A stretch of DNA of 64,000 nucleotides from the NCBI GenBank assembly GCA_021904315.1, contig CM038907.1, positions 22,079,223 through 22,143,222 on the forward strand, written 5' to 3'. How positions within the stretch are numbered: the stretch's first letter is position 1; every line of letters starts with the position of its first letter. Below are positions 11,307 through 23,112 of this stretch, piece by piece. This stretch comes from Sphagnum magellanicum. Taxonomy: Eukaryota > Streptophyta > Sphagnopsida > Sphagnales > Sphagnaceae. The notes beneath the pieces are model-generated. The model was not told where the DNA came from. It ran no database searches and saw only the letters and a list, made by a program, of their open reading frames with translations. The translations under genes and the position numbers were made by a program.

Positions 11307-12800
11307 TAGGTGATATCTTTTAATATCAAAAAGGTTTGGTAACTCTTGTAGCATTTATAAATTCAATAGAACTAGTAAATTTGATAACATCGATAGATTC
11401 GATAGAATTGGTAGGTTTGGTAGATTCAGTAACACCAATAGGTTTAATAGCATTGATAGGTCTAGTAGCATTGTTCTTTCTTATAATTCTAGTAGTTTCA
11501 TTTTTGGTATTTGAGTCAAAATTCCTTGTGAGCTTGGTTTTAATAGGAATTTGCAATGATGTTATTTCATGAGCATGTGAGCATGAACATGAGTAAATGA
11601 GCTTGAGCAAGGGAGTAGGTGAATCTTTTTGTAAATACTCTTCCCACATTGATAGAATATTTGAAAAATATTTTTAGACACTTAGGACATAATATTTGGT
11701 GATGTGGAAGAATATTCTACCATGTGTTCATGGATGAACGATATTTATGGATGAAATTTTCCATGAATGTTGGCAACGAGTTTTTTTTGCAAAAGACTGA
11801 ACAAAAGAGACAAGATTGAAAAAAATTGTGTTGGTTTATTTTGAAAAATTCATCACATGAAATGTTCAAGTCAAACTTCAACTAGTACTTCATATTTCTT
11901 TAATACCAAGTATATTTTAGCTTTGCAACATCCAAACCATATAAATTTTGAAATTAAATATAATTCAATGGCACATAAACTTATTGACCGACCAAGAGGT
12001 ATGTGTCAATTCAAACACTACTTGTTCACCACAAAGAGCCATGCGCCCATTAGGAATTGAAACAATATGATGTAGCCCATGACACCTTACCATTTAAAGT
12101 TTTTTTTATTGTCATTCATTTTTTCAACCCTTGGGTTACTTGCACAATGCAATTGCATTTCCCCCTCTAGACTACTAATTTGCATGTTGAATACCTCAAT
12201 TTGCATTCTTTGCACCCATACTTCCTAGTTGCATCTTTTCTTCCTCAACCATGTGTTTGTAATCGTAAAAGCTCTTTACTACAATGGCAAAAAGAAAATT
12301 GTCACCAATTGTGACACCAAACACCTTGGAATCTATGATTGAATACACGTTAATCTCAAGCACACTAGATAGAATATGTGAGATGGTAAAAAAATCGTTG
12401 GAATATTAAAGATGATACTAGGCTAAATCGAGTTTGACATTTGCTTGAAATCAAAACATGGGGAACAAAATGGAGAAGGGTAATTGACAAAACAAATGAA
12501 TGGGCAATTACATGGTGATGGGCAAATGTGAAGATAGACAAAGAAAGTCTTTCCATGTATATAAACAAACTATAAACATTTCCAAGGAGGATATGGAGGA
12601 CTATAATTTGGCTATGTATACACATGTAATGGACTTTTTCAAAGAATGGATAATTTTTAAAAAGCCAATTTTAAAGTATTTTTTCACAAGCTTATTGAAC
12701 AATTTATCAATAAGGGATTTGGTAATGCTTGGGAACTTGTTATCCACAAAATTCATGAAACCTTGGTGATGACTTTATGCAATTCTAGGTAGGTGAGCTT
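11307..12800. other. Probable gypsy upstream remnant with degenerate 9/18-bp repeats
   Basis: A minus-strand frame at 11326-11649 is built from degenerate 9- and 18-bp units (GATAGATTCGATAGAATTGG-like on the plus strand, about 11350-11480) and reads as repeated Asn/Thr/Ile/Lys/Pro residues. Its position upstream of the gypsy protease on the same strand makes a decayed gag possible, but no CCHC finger is visible. The plus-strand frame 12500-12769 has no match I recognise. Confidence 0.35.
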
Positions 12801-15243
12801 AGGTACCATAAGAATTGAGGAACAAAATGTTAAAACAACCAATTAATCATCAGATGATAGGGCCAACTTTGAAACCACAAGATGTGTATAATAAAAAAAA
12901 ATGATGAACCAAAAATTGAATGAAAAACCAAAATCCCATTTTTTTACATTGAATTGTAGTTTAATAGACATGTGAACATGAGTATTTGTTCAAAGAATGT
13001 GATCTCAGAAGGAAATATTCAGTTATAAAAAATAAAACAAAATTATGGCTAAATTTGAGTAATGTGTTCCTTGTTGAACAAATATGTAATGACCGTTGAA
13101 ACAAAAAATCAATGAAAATATCAAATCAAAGCAATAAATGATAATTAAAAACAAATACATGATGTTGTGGCTATTGAAACACGTGTAGCTGTTTTGTCAT
13201 TTGGAGCTGTTCTGGCATATGTAATTATTTTAAATTCGCTAATACCAACCAAATGGTCCAATCAAAACCAATGATTGTGATGTTAGATTTAAATGGAGAA
13301 TATAATCAAACACCACAAATGTCATTAAACACACATGTCCCCAAACATGTGTTATGTTGTGCATTCAATTTTTATTTTTATTTTGAAGTTGAAGGTGTTA
13401 ACCAAATTTCTCTGTGTATTGGTATTTAACTGATAGTTAATGAATCAATATTGGTAATATAATTGGTAGTAACTAATCCGATGACACATGTTGGACTAGT
13501 GAAATTTATTGAACCAGTAATTTGCAAAACCTGTAGTTAACAGAACATGTAGTTGACAAAATAAGTAATCATTTTTTTTATTATTTGTGAGAGCGCTAAA
13601 AAAATTTCTATTTTCTTGAAAAATTATTTATTTATTTATTTTTCTAAATTTAAATTTTAAAAAAAATCCTCTACAAAACCTATAATTGGCAAAATAGGTA
13701 GTTGACAGACAAGTAAATGACAAAATAGGTAGTTAGCAAAACAAGTAGTAGATTTTGAAAATTTTAACTGTTAATAACAATTTTAGTAGCTAGATTCTAT
13801 TAGTTGATTATAGCAAGGAGTTTCATAAGCAATTATGAGTGTTCATTACATCTTACTAGCTAGTTTCTATTATTTGATTAGAATAAAGAGTTTTATCAAC
13901 TTTACTATTTAGGTGATTTGCACGATGCATTTCAAAGTTCAAACTTAGAGTCTAAAGGAAAGATGGTAGAAAATGAAAGACATTAGATCTCTACTTTCCA
14001 TACTTATTTTTTGAAATCTATAATGTACAAACTTTGATTTCTTAATACAATTTTGTATTTTCATTACAAGTTGGAATACTTGTTAGCATTGAGTAATTTG
14101 TATCTCTTCAAAATTTAGGAAAAGAGATTTGCAGCAAGTGGGAAAGAGAAATATCCCATTAACAGAAGGGAACTTCCATCAAAGAAATTTAGGACAAAAC
14201 TTTTTCATTTGCATCATGTCACAAATCCATATCCATGACACTCTTGTAGATTACCACCAAATTTGGATTTGTACATGTGTGTAAAAGAAAAAAAAGTTGA
14301 AGAGTGTAAATTCAAAGCTCAAGGCAAAGTTTACATATTGGGTGTATACTAATCACTTGTAGGATTATAAGATATATGGGACAATGATCAAAATGTTTAT
14401 GCCAACACATAGCCTTCTAATGCAAATACTCATAGGATTTGAACTTTGAGCTCAAAGTGCAGAGCTAAAAGCATTAAAGCATTAGAGCTCTCATGCAGCT
14501 CCTTTACAGCTCCTTGAATTCTTATTCAACCATATTTATTTTGTGTGAAATTTTGCACCTTTACAATAAAGGTCCAAGATTTTTCTATCACAAGATTCCT
14601 TTTGGATTTATGCCTATTACATTTCTATGTAACTCTTTGATTTATAGATGGGTGCGAAGAATGTTGAAGAGATTCCATAATGGTTTAAGACTTTCACTTG
14701 TTCTCAATTGTAGAGGTAATTTCAATTTTAATGGATTATGATGGTTTTAATTTTGATGTTCAATGTGTACAACACTATTGGTGTTGGTTTTATGATTCAT
14801 TTTGAAATAAGTAGCTAGTGCTATGATGTTATTCACAACATGTGAGATTAGATTTTAAACCCACATGAAGTATTGTTCAAGCTCCAATATGTAATGCAAT
14901 AATGATAGATGTTTTCCAAATTGATTTTGCACAATTTGATGCATTCTATATAGGCAACAACAACAATAATGATTTCTATGAACACCAATAATGATGATTT
15001 TTTACAATAAGAAGCAATAATGATTTCTTATGATATTAAATAGTAGCAATGATTTCTTTCAACATGTAGTAGCAATGATTTTTTACAATAGTAGTGAGAA
15101 TCTACAACAACAAATCAAAGTTCCAACAACAAATTTTTTTCCAAGTGAGTTCTATTTTTTATTTTCATTTAACATGTTTGAATTTGATTGAAAGTAGTCA
15201 TAGAACATTGGGATAAGAAATTTGATTCCTTTTTTTTTGCAAT
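12801..15243. other. AT-rich DNA with short degenerate repeats, no gene seen
   Basis: At 13530-13760 the words GTAGTTGACAAAATAGGTAG recur several times in degenerate form. At 14950-15110 the word GTAGCAATGATTTCTT recurs. The open frame 14493-14741 has no recognisable domain. I see nothing else of note. Confidence 0.4.
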
Positions 15244-16098
15244 CTTTTAGGTATGGCAAGACAACATGAAAATTATTTGGGCATGGAGACTTCAGGTTCA
15301 CTACCCTCTCAAGGAGTTAATGTGCAAGTATAGTCCTTGGCTGCACTAATCCTCTTAGCATTCCACTTAGAGGAACAACTTCTTCATCTATAGATGTTAG
15401 CATGAACACCTTTGTTCCACCTAGTAAGGATAGAGATTGAGTAGAATCTTTAGTGTTTTTACACAAACAAGACAAATTTTGGGCTAGTTATAGTTGTAAG
15501 TTTGTTCCCTAGGCCTTTTTTGTTGTAAACAATGGGGATTTTCCCACTTGTGATCAAGTGCAACAATTGACATGTAGCATTTCTTTCCCCACATTGTCTT
15601 TCTCGCTTTGATTGATAAGTCTAAGATAAAAGGGAAGAAGGAAATCATTGCATATAACACCTTTTTTAGGACAAGTTCCATGAAAAGGCATGTTGAATTT
15701 AAGCATTTTGAACTTGTAACTACATATGTTGAACAACTTGCTATTACAGACAACATTTCAAAGTCACAAGCAATGTGTGATGTGAGTTGTAGGACTATCC
15801 AACTAACCAAGAAACATTCCAAAATAACACCAAGTGTAATTTCTGCATTTTTTGGGAGCACAATTCTTTATAAGAAGCAATATGAAAATCAAAAATTATT
15901 TTTGGAAGACTTGATGTTACTTACGACAAAAAGGCTCCCCTTAAACACATGTCAAAATGTGTGGATGTGGAGGTTAGCTTTGAGGTTGGATCCCAAAGTG
16001 GTTTTCCCTTATCGAAAAACATTATTCGAAGAAATCCTTCCATCCATGGTTACATGTTGTTTAAATTTGCATGTTTAGCCTTTGTTTAATGTCACACT
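15244..16098 (+). pseudogene. hAT transposase copy A, N-terminal half (split by copia)
   Basis: This is the front part of a BED-finger hAT transposase whose rear part lies at 29090-30663. A plausible start is MARQHENY at 15252. The best-preserved open piece, 15608-16078, contains the distal BED-finger line (SSMKRHVEFKH), the SKIT-SVISAFFGS linker and a block ending KVVFPYRKTLFEEILPSM. The related copy at 36.7-37.2 kb has FPSRWKLMNDVLLNIM at the same position. The coding similarity stops at the copia 5' LTR (16099) and resumes beyond its 3' LTR with a FDLSMNKG motif equivalent to FDFWMSRV in that second copy, so almost nothing was lost at the insertion point. Stops upstream of 15608 show it is a pseudogene. 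Confidence 0.75.
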
Positions 16099-16410
16099 TG
16101 TTGAGAATTCAAGCTCAACTAATTAGGTTTCATTAGTTACTAGAGTAGGAAAGTAATTAGGTTATTTCACAAGGTTGAATTACTTTCTTTACTTATATTA
16201 GTTTGATTATTTGTGGTTTGGTCTTTTAGTTAAATACCTTGGTGTTGATGGTTTGGTTTTTTTTTTTTCATTGCACAAGTTTGTGTATTTCATGTGATAA
16301 GAACCTTGAGGAGTTCTTGATGTTATGTTCCATGTTGTGAGCATCATGTTTTAATTTCCTTCTAATAAAGATTTATGTTTGCACTTGACTAGATTTCCTA
16401 TTTGTTAACA
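16099..16410 (+). mobile_element. Copia 1, 5' LTR
   Basis: This 312-bp LTR begins TGTTGAGAATTCAAGCTC and ends TTTGTTAACA. Its sequence is matched by 28783-29089 (the 3' LTR) and by both LTRs of the copia element at 42-48 kb. It contains TTCTAATAAAGATTTATG near the end, a likely polyadenylation region. A primer-binding site follows immediately. The five bases before it are ACACT; the matching duplication cannot be confirmed because the 3' LTR end is damaged. Confidence 0.9.
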
Positions 16411-17370
16411 TGGTATCAAAGCTTAAGTTATTTGATGAGAAAGTTGAAAGAGATCTAAAGCTAGAAAGTTTTTAAAACTAAAGCTTGAAAGTTTTTATTA
16501 ATATCATAAGAGTTTGTCAAGTGTAAAAGAAAAATGAGGAAAAGAAAGAATGTGAAAAGAAAGAAAAGAAAAGAAAAGAGGTGAGAAGAAATTAACATAT
16601 CAAAGGTTGTGAAAGTTAGATCTTTAAATCTAGATTTAGATATATTGTGAAAAGATCTTGGGATGAAACTTAGAGAGATTATAGAAGACTATAAGACACT
16701 TCTATTATCAAAATTCCAAAAGAAAAGGATATGTTTTGTGAGAGTTGTGAACTTTTGAAAACTCTATGTTAGATTTGGTTTTTTAGTCATATCTCTTTTG
16801 TTTGAGTATTTTTGGATCTATAATTTTGAGATTTTATAAATCATAAAAGACTATATATGTGAAAAAACATTCATGTCATTTGAATATGTATTAAGAGAGA
16901 TCCAAGTATCTAAAGTTTCAACCTTAATTTTGAAATTAATTTCTTTTGAAAATGATAATTTTTTGTGATCATTATCAATAGAATTGAAAATTTGAGCAGA
17001 TATAGAAGACATATTTAATGTGTCCCCCAAAATCTCAAGGAGTTTAGAAGTGTTGAGAACAAGTCGTAAGTCATTTTGTGTTCAGGTCTTGGTTTGAAGT
17101 GATTTCAAGAAGTAGCAAGATTTCTCATTTTATGAAGTTAAATGAAATAAAATTTTGAGAGATGATAGTATAAAATTTTGTATAATACTCAAGACATACA
17201 TACATATGCAAGGTCCATCTTGTTGAACCCTAACCCTAACCCTAATCCTAGAAACCTAAGGAAAGAAAACCTTGATCTTAACCCTAGAAACCCAAGGAAA
17301 GAAATAAAATCATTTTTAAAAACAAATCATTTGTGAAACCCCAGGAAGACATTGAGTGTTGCCTTGAGAG
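16411..17370 (+). other. Copia 1 leader with primer-binding site
   Basis: TGGTATCAAAGCTTAAG at 16411 is the initiator-Met tRNA primer site (TGGTATCAGAGC) with one G-to-A change. The leader is untranslated, purine-rich, and ends with a telomere-like ACCCTAACCCTAACCCTAAT tract (about 17226-17250) shortly before the gag start. Compared with the copia at 42 kb it lacks about 270 bp just upstream of this tract. Confidence 0.8.
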
Positions 17371-18260
17371 ATGGCAAACAGTCTTTCTCAAGTTGTAATT
17401 GAAAATTTAGACAAAAACGATTTTCAAGTGTGGAAATTTAGGATTATGAATTTTCTGATGGGGAAAGGTTATTGGGAGTTCATAATTGGTGATGAAAAAG
17501 AACCTCCTCTCCCAAAAAACCCCACACAACAACAAATTCAAGCTAATAAAACTTGGTATGAAAAAACTTGAAAAGTCTTGTATTGGCTTTCTGTGAATGT
17601 GTCTAATTCCATGATTGTGCTCATTCAAGATGCAAAATCACCTAAACAAGTTTGGGATACATTGGTGAAGATGTATAACACCAATACACAAGCCCATAAA
17701 ATGTAACCCAAACAAAAGTTGCATAATCTATAGAAAAACAAGATGAACATCAGTGACTATTCTATAAAGGTGAAAAACCTTGCAGATGTTCTTGCATCTA
17801 TAGGAGCCCATGTAGATGATGAAGATCTAGTGGCTGTGACCTTGAATGGACTTGGAAAAGATTATAGCCAGTTTCGTATTTCAATTATAGTTTGAAAAAT
17901 ATTTTTCGATTTCTAAGACTTAATAACCCTACTTATAAGTGAATAAATGAGAATTGTTGATACTTCATTGAATGGAGGATCACAAGAAAGTGTTTTCTAC
18001 TCAAATATTAATAGAAGTAGAGGTAGAGGTGGTAAAACCTCATTTCAAGGTTGACATGGAAGCTCGCATGGTGGAAAGTACTAACATGAAAGTCAACCTT
18101 ATGGAGGTGGATGAGGAAACTTTAGAGAAAGAGGAAGTCATGGAGGTCACGGTAAAAGTCATCGAGGTTAACAACTAAATAATGACTCCAATTGTTATTA
18201 TTACAAGAAACCTGGGCACATGGCAAAAAACTGTTATCAAAGGGAACATGATGCACCAAA
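17371..18260 (+). pseudogene. Copia 1 gag (nucleocapsid), decayed
   Basis: The start ATG at 17371 opens MANSLSQVVIENL, aligned with MADGLSQIAIEKL of the younger copia. The retrotran-gag region (FQVWKFRIMNFLMGKGYWEF) is well preserved. In-frame stops follow, the first at about 17569-17571. The RGRGGK-type arginine/glycine-rich linker is frameshifted (around 17990-18170). The zinc knuckle near 18190-18240 reads CYYYKKPGHMAKNC, so the second Cys of CX2CX4HX4C has become Tyr. Structural protein of the virus-like particle in a functional element; inactive here. Confidence 0.88.
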
Positions 18261-19700
18261 TGGAAAGCCACAACAAGGGAATTATGCATCAATTAACAAT
18301 CAAGGTGATGAACAATTGTTTGTGATGCAACACGTGGCAAATTCAATGATAAGAAATATATTAGATAACAATGTCTGGTATGTGGATTATGGAGTTTCAA
18401 ACCACATGACTAGTCATGGAAAATGGTTTAGAGACACAAGGGATTTGAAATCGAGGTTTGTGGAAATTGGTGATGACACTACACATCCCATCACACAAAT
18501 TAGCAAGGTGCCATTGTCCATGTAATATGGGCAAACAAGGTACTTGAAAGATGTACTTTATGTTCCAACCATAACAAAAAATTTAGTTTCGATAGGTTAG
18601 ATGGCAGAACAAGGTTTATAGGTGACATTCAATTTTAATGGATGTTTTGTGGAAGACATGAAGAACCAAGACAAATTGATTGCAAAAGGGAAAAGGAATG
18701 GATGAATGTTCAACTTGGATGTGAACATGCTTGAGGTGAATTCCATGTTATTCACACATGGAAAGGGAGTTGGAGACATTGGAATTTGGCACAAGTAAGT
18801 TGGCCATGTTAATTTCCAATGAATTAAATTGATGGAAAAACAAAATATTATTGGAGGTCTTTCCAAATTTTGAACAAAGAGGTGATGTCAAAAGCTTGTG
18901 AAACATGCCAATTGGGGAAGCAAGTTAAGCATCCATTCCCAGCTCAAACAACTCATGTAAGTTCCAAACCTTTGAAAATGATCCACTCAGATGTGTGGAC
19001 CACGAAGACAAAATCCATTGGAAGATGTACGTACTATGTGAGTTTCATTGATGACCACACAAGGAAGGTGTGGGTCTACTTCATGAAACACAAAGGTGAA
19101 GTGTTTCAACATTTTTGAATTTCAAAGTAATGGTGAAGAAGGAAAAGGGTGTGAACATCAAATGCCTAAGGTCCGATGGAGGGGGAAAATATTTTTCAAT
19201 GAATTTAATGAATACTTGAGGGAACATGGAATTCAAAGGAATATTCATATAATTATTCCCCATAGCATAATGGAATTGCCAAAAGGAATAACATGTACAT
19301 TGCAGAAATAACACGTGCCATATTGAATGAGAAGAATTTGCCAAATTATTTTTGGGTTGAAGCAATAATAACTTAGTCTATATCATGAATCGAACACCCA
19401 TAGTGGTAATTCATGGCATGACATTCAAAGAAAAATTCACAAGCAAGAAACTATATGTTTCACACCTTAAAATGTTTGATTGCATTACATACGGGCATGT
19501 TCCTGATGAAAAGAAATCAAAACTAAACCCAAAAGTTGAAAAATGTTTTTTCATTGGATATTCCTTAGAACGAAAAGGATATAAATGCTTCAACCCTTCC
19601 ACTCAAAAATTGCAAATGAGTAGAAATGTTGTGTTTGATGAAATGGTTAGTTGTACTCACCATAGAAGATAGCAGAAGATGGAAAGGCTAAAAATGGTGA
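18261..19700 (+). pseudogene. Copia 1 protease and integrase, decayed
   Basis: The protease active site reads WYVDYGVSNHM where the family has D-S-G-A-S, so it is damaged. The integrase zinc-binding region keeps CETCQLGK, but the His part has a stop (WHK-stop-VGH). The catalytic core keeps HSDVW and FIDDHTRKVW, including both Asp positions mutated in the younger copia. After about 19115 frameshifts break up the region corresponding to LRFDGGGKYF. The downstream piece 19385-19672 matches the GKKPDVSHF-type C-terminal integrase region and the CFIGYS block. Order PR-IN before RT identifies it as Ty1/copia. Confidence 0.88.
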
Positions 19701-20094
19701 TGTTTCATCAAATATGGAACAAGAATCACAATTTATGAGTGGACCACAAGAATCTTCAATTACTGGGTTTAATAGCACTCCATGGAAAGGAAGATTAAGA
19801 TCTTCAAACATGGTACATGGTAGTTTTCAAACATCATTTAGAAATTTTCATGTAGATGGTGAGTCAATTGATTCAAAGAAGAGTGTGGGTGAAGAATCAA
19901 GAGTTCCTTCAGTTATTATTCTCAGAGCTCGAATGGCTAATAAAACTTTGAAAACGCCTGACAATAATAGTGGAATATGGAGATTCACACAAGTCAAGTA
20001 CCATGTACGAAGACTCACATATGATGGTTTTGTAACTCATCATTATGTATACATGGTGAGAGTAATATAGGAGGTTGAACCCACTTGTTTTGAA

Positions 20095-20643
20095 CAAGTG
20101 GTTGGAAATTATAATTGCGACAATGCCATGGATGAAAAGATGGCGGTGTTGGATGCTAATGCTACTTGGGAATTGGTAGCTTTACCAAAGAACAAAAAAA
20201 CAATTGGGTGCAAATGGGTGTAAAAAGTCAAGCACAATGCAGATGGATCTATGAGTAGATATAAAGCAAGATTGGTTGCTAAAGGTTATGCCTAAACTTA
20301 TGGCATAGTCTATGAAGAGACCTATAGTCTAGTTGTAAAAATGACTATTGTAAGAGTAATCATTGCTATGGTAGTAGCAAAAGGATGGTCTTTACATCAA
20401 ATGCATGTAAATAATGTTTTTTTTCATGGAGATTTATAGGAAGAAGTGTACATGGAACAACCACCAGGTTATGTGAACCAAACACATCCTAATTTGGTTT
20501 ATAGTTTGAAAAAAGCTTTGTACGGCTTAAAGTAAACACCTAAAGATTGGTTAGACAAGATAGGTTGGTATCTTGTCACAAGTGGATTTTAAACATCCAA
20601 TGTAAATTTTTCACTATATGTGAAAAAGAAAAATTGTGGGATT
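20095..20643 (+). pseudogene. Copia 1 reverse transcriptase, first segment
   Basis: Reads in one frame with stops. Recognisable are the WELVALPK and GCKWV start of the copia [12 protein letters not shown], the [10 protein letters not shown] block (normally Y.ETFSPV.K), SLHQMHVNNVFFHGDL (normally [13 protein letters not shown], so the catalytic-region Asp is His here) and VYMEQPPGY. It stops at the TSD of the first 2.2-kb element (GGATT at 20639-20643) and continues at 22822. Confidence 0.9.
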
Positions 20644-21714
20644 TGTGAGGTAATTTTTGTCCCTCTACCTCCGGTTCTACAAGGTGACTGTGCTTGAAAG
20701 CACAAATGCTACCGATGAAGGACGAATGCGAATGTATGTCTAGTTATTAGGTTGCGTTCGTAGATGAAGTTAATTATTTTGCCTTCCAAGCATCATTCAC
20801 AATTCAACATTGATAGATTCGTTATTTAGATTCACACATTCCAAATCCTAGAACCTTATATCAAATTGTCATCCCTTTTAATGAACACTTATGGACTCAA
20901 CACCTTCTTAAACTTGGCTACAACCAGCAAGCCTTTGAACTATTGTTTCTAACACATAGGTTGTCCAAATCTCGCTTGCTTTAGCTCTTTGGAAAGCTAA
21001 CCACTAGGCGCACCTTCCCACCAAATATCAAGATCTACAGCTAAATAACTAGGTAGTTATGCTACGAAACCCGAGAGGGTTTTGCAAAGGAAATTGGTCC
21101 AACTCGACTGTAGACCCCCAGTCATTTGGAGAATTGTTTCTTTCACATACCTTGTCCAAATCTAGCTTGCTATAGCTCTCTGAAAAGCTAGCAACAAGGC
21201 GCATCTACCTACCAAATCTTAGGCTCTGCAGCTAAATAACTAGGAAGTTATACTACGAAACCGGAGAGGTTTTTTGTGAAGTTTTTTTTTAAAATTCTAA
21301 CCTTCCAACCTCATCACCTCACCCCCATTCCTTAAAACTAATACAAAATCTTCCCTCCACTCCTTTCCTTCTTCCCTCTCCTAAGTCTCATCCCCATTTC
21401 CCTTCCAAAAGCTTGTGAAACAAGTATTCAAGGAAATTCTCCAAGGCAAAGAGAGACCCCCCAATCATCCGAGCCGCCTTTTAAAAAGAAGGAGAAGGGA
21501 GGAGGGAGGATCCCATGCTTGGTGGTCAATGAAGATCCCTTGCTTGGTGGTCAATTGGAGGAGAAGAAGAAGGTTCCTTGCTACCTATTCCCATTTCCCC
21601 TTGAGCAACTTTATTTGAACCTTCATTTTATTTTATTTTTTATCCTTTGACCTTAAATTTTTATTTTACCATGGTCCTAGGCTATCATTTACACCTCCTC
21701 TTCTTTTCCTCGGC

Positions 21715-21722
21715 CTATAAAT
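21715..21722 (+). promoter_or_regulatory. TATA box of LTR-like element A
   Basis: CTATAAAT lies 89 bases ahead of the ORF start at 21812. The equivalent spot in element B (minus strand, 25120-25112) is ATTTATAAAT, so the TATA feature is kept in both copies. Transcription would begin roughly 30 bases further on. Confidence 0.6.
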
Positions 21723-21811
21723 CATGACCGCAAAACTTGATGTCACAAGTCCACCCCACCTCCATTGTCAATTCGATTTTGTTGAAGATCTTTCCTCTCT
21801 TCCTTGAAAGT

Positions 21812-22234
21812 ATGGCGTTGCGCACGGTCATATCTTACGGGCCCCAAGCCGCACAAGTGAATGCAGAACCGCCTTCGGAGTCATCTTTATATTTAACCCT
21901 AACGCAGCGTCCTCGCGATGAAGAACCCGAACCTCGCGAAGTGCGCGCTCGTCTCGAAGTTGAACCCCCTCGAGCTTAGTACTATCGTATTTCGCCAAAC
22001 TCCCGCACCCTGGTGATCTTATTACAAGTTGACCCCGCTTTTGGTGACGAACCTGAAACTGTCTGCGAAGGTTGTTATGAAACCGAAGACACTTCTATCT
22101 TCGCTTGGTTTTCAGTTCCCGACGTTGGACACTATCGTTGGTTGCGCGGTCCGATTCGTCGACTACCTTCTAACAGCAAAACGGACTACCTAGTTCGTAC
22201 CATTCGACGCATTCTAGACTTCCTACAGTTATGA
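21812..22234 (+). pseudogene. LTR-borne 141-codon ORF, copy A (one in-frame stop)
   Basis: I do not recognise this protein. The frame starts MALRTVISYG and ends ILDFLQL, 140 codons plus a stop, interrupted once by TAG at codon 56. Element B has TGG (Trp) at that codon, so the stop is a G-to-A change. Visible features: an acidic/arginine-rich segment RDEEPEPRE (codons 35-43) identical in both copies, a C-E-G-C motif at codons 85-88, SIFAWF at 95-100 and YRWLR at 108-112. There is no signal peptide or membrane segment. The ORF is GC- and CpG-rich compared with its surroundings. It follows a TATA box and precedes AATAAA at 22299, so it would be the first cistron of any transcript from this LTR. 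It resembles no Gag, Pol or Env domain known to me. Confidence 0.7.
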
Positions 22235-22298
22235 GCGAAAGCGTAGCTTAGGACTTGACATGTACTTGTAGCTCCTTGTTGAACTTGCTCATAATCTA

Positions 22299-22304
22299 AA
22301 TAAA
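22299..22304 (+). terminator. Putative poly(A) signal after LTR-borne ORF
   Basis: AATAAA 65 bases after the ORF stop, in the context TCTAAATAAACATTTCAG. Element B keeps TCTAAATAAATGTTTCA at the same place (minus strand 24523-24518). Confidence 0.5.
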
Positions 22305-22821
22305 CATTTCAGTCCTCAAGAAACTCCTATTATCATTGGCACACTGTCACATCGTCTATTTAATCATTAAGCTGATTTGAATCAATCCTTCGCTCCTATG
22401 GGTTGAAGATTGCTCTAGTTCTATTGGGCCTTTCACTAACCCCCTCACCCTACTTCATAAATTCCCAGCGTTCTTGTTACTTGCCAACTACTAATACTAG
22501 ACCAATGTTTTGTCGCACACCATGAACTCTGGTGTTTGTTTTTCTTTCCCCAGCCTTCTAGAGATTTCTCATCCCTACTTCCGCTAGTAAGGTTCCAAAA
22601 CTATGGTTTATCAACTTTTTGCTGCAGAAAAGAACTAACCCAACTAATATCGTATTTCAGACAACTAAACCCCCCCCCCTCACACCTTGTGCACACTCAT
22701 CAACCCCTATTCTAACACAAAGTTGTTAAACCCCCCTAATAACTTCACCACATTCACATATTCCTAACCCAATTTTTAAATATTGAGACTACTAGCCATG
22801 GCCATGTCGGTAGAGCTCACA

Positions 22822-22977
22822 GGATTCTAGTCATAGTCATCTATGTCGATGATTTAATTATCACAAAAGATAGTGATGCAAACATCTCTGATATGAAGAA
22901 GCTTTTGAAGCAAAAGTTTGAGATGAAGGATTTGAGAAATTTGCATTACTTATTCAACATTGAGGTAATCAAGTCCC
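22822..22977 (+). pseudogene. Copia 1 reverse transcriptase, YVDD segment
   Basis: This 156-bp island continues the copia 1 frame: VIVIYVDDLIIT with the catalytic YVDD at 22842-22853, then LLKQKFEMKDL and the start of the FLGIEV-like block (here LFNIEV). It is isolated between the TSD of element A and that of element B (GTCCC, 22973-22977). It lines up base for base with 46771-46920 of the other copia. Confidence 0.92.
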
Positions 22978-23112
22978 TGTGAGCCATATTGACACAACCA
23001 TGTGCGGTAGTCTCAATTTTTAAAAGTTACATCAGGGTTATTTCAATGGGGTAAGGTTATTAAGGGCTTTTAGCGACTTCATAGGGAATGATGAATGCGC
23101 TTGGTGCGTAAG

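Larger units (their letters stand above)
20644..22821 (+). mobile_element. 2.2-kb LTR-like element A, carries an ORF
   Basis: The element begins TGTGAGGTAATTTTTG and ends GTAGAGCTCACA, giving TG...CA with a short TGTGAG/CTCACA inverted end, and is flanked by a 5-bp duplication GGATT (20639-20643 and 22822-22826). These are the marks of LTR-retroelement integration. No internal pair of long direct repeats, PBS or PPT is present, so I read it as a solo LTR of about 2.2 kb or a compact non-autonomous element. It holds an imperfect direct duplication of about 150 bp (about 20940-21105 and 21130-21275), two CTTGGTGGTCAAT units (21511-21559), a TATA box, a 141-codon ORF and an AATAAA. The reverse-oriented element at 22978-26274 is the same family. 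Confidence 0.85.
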
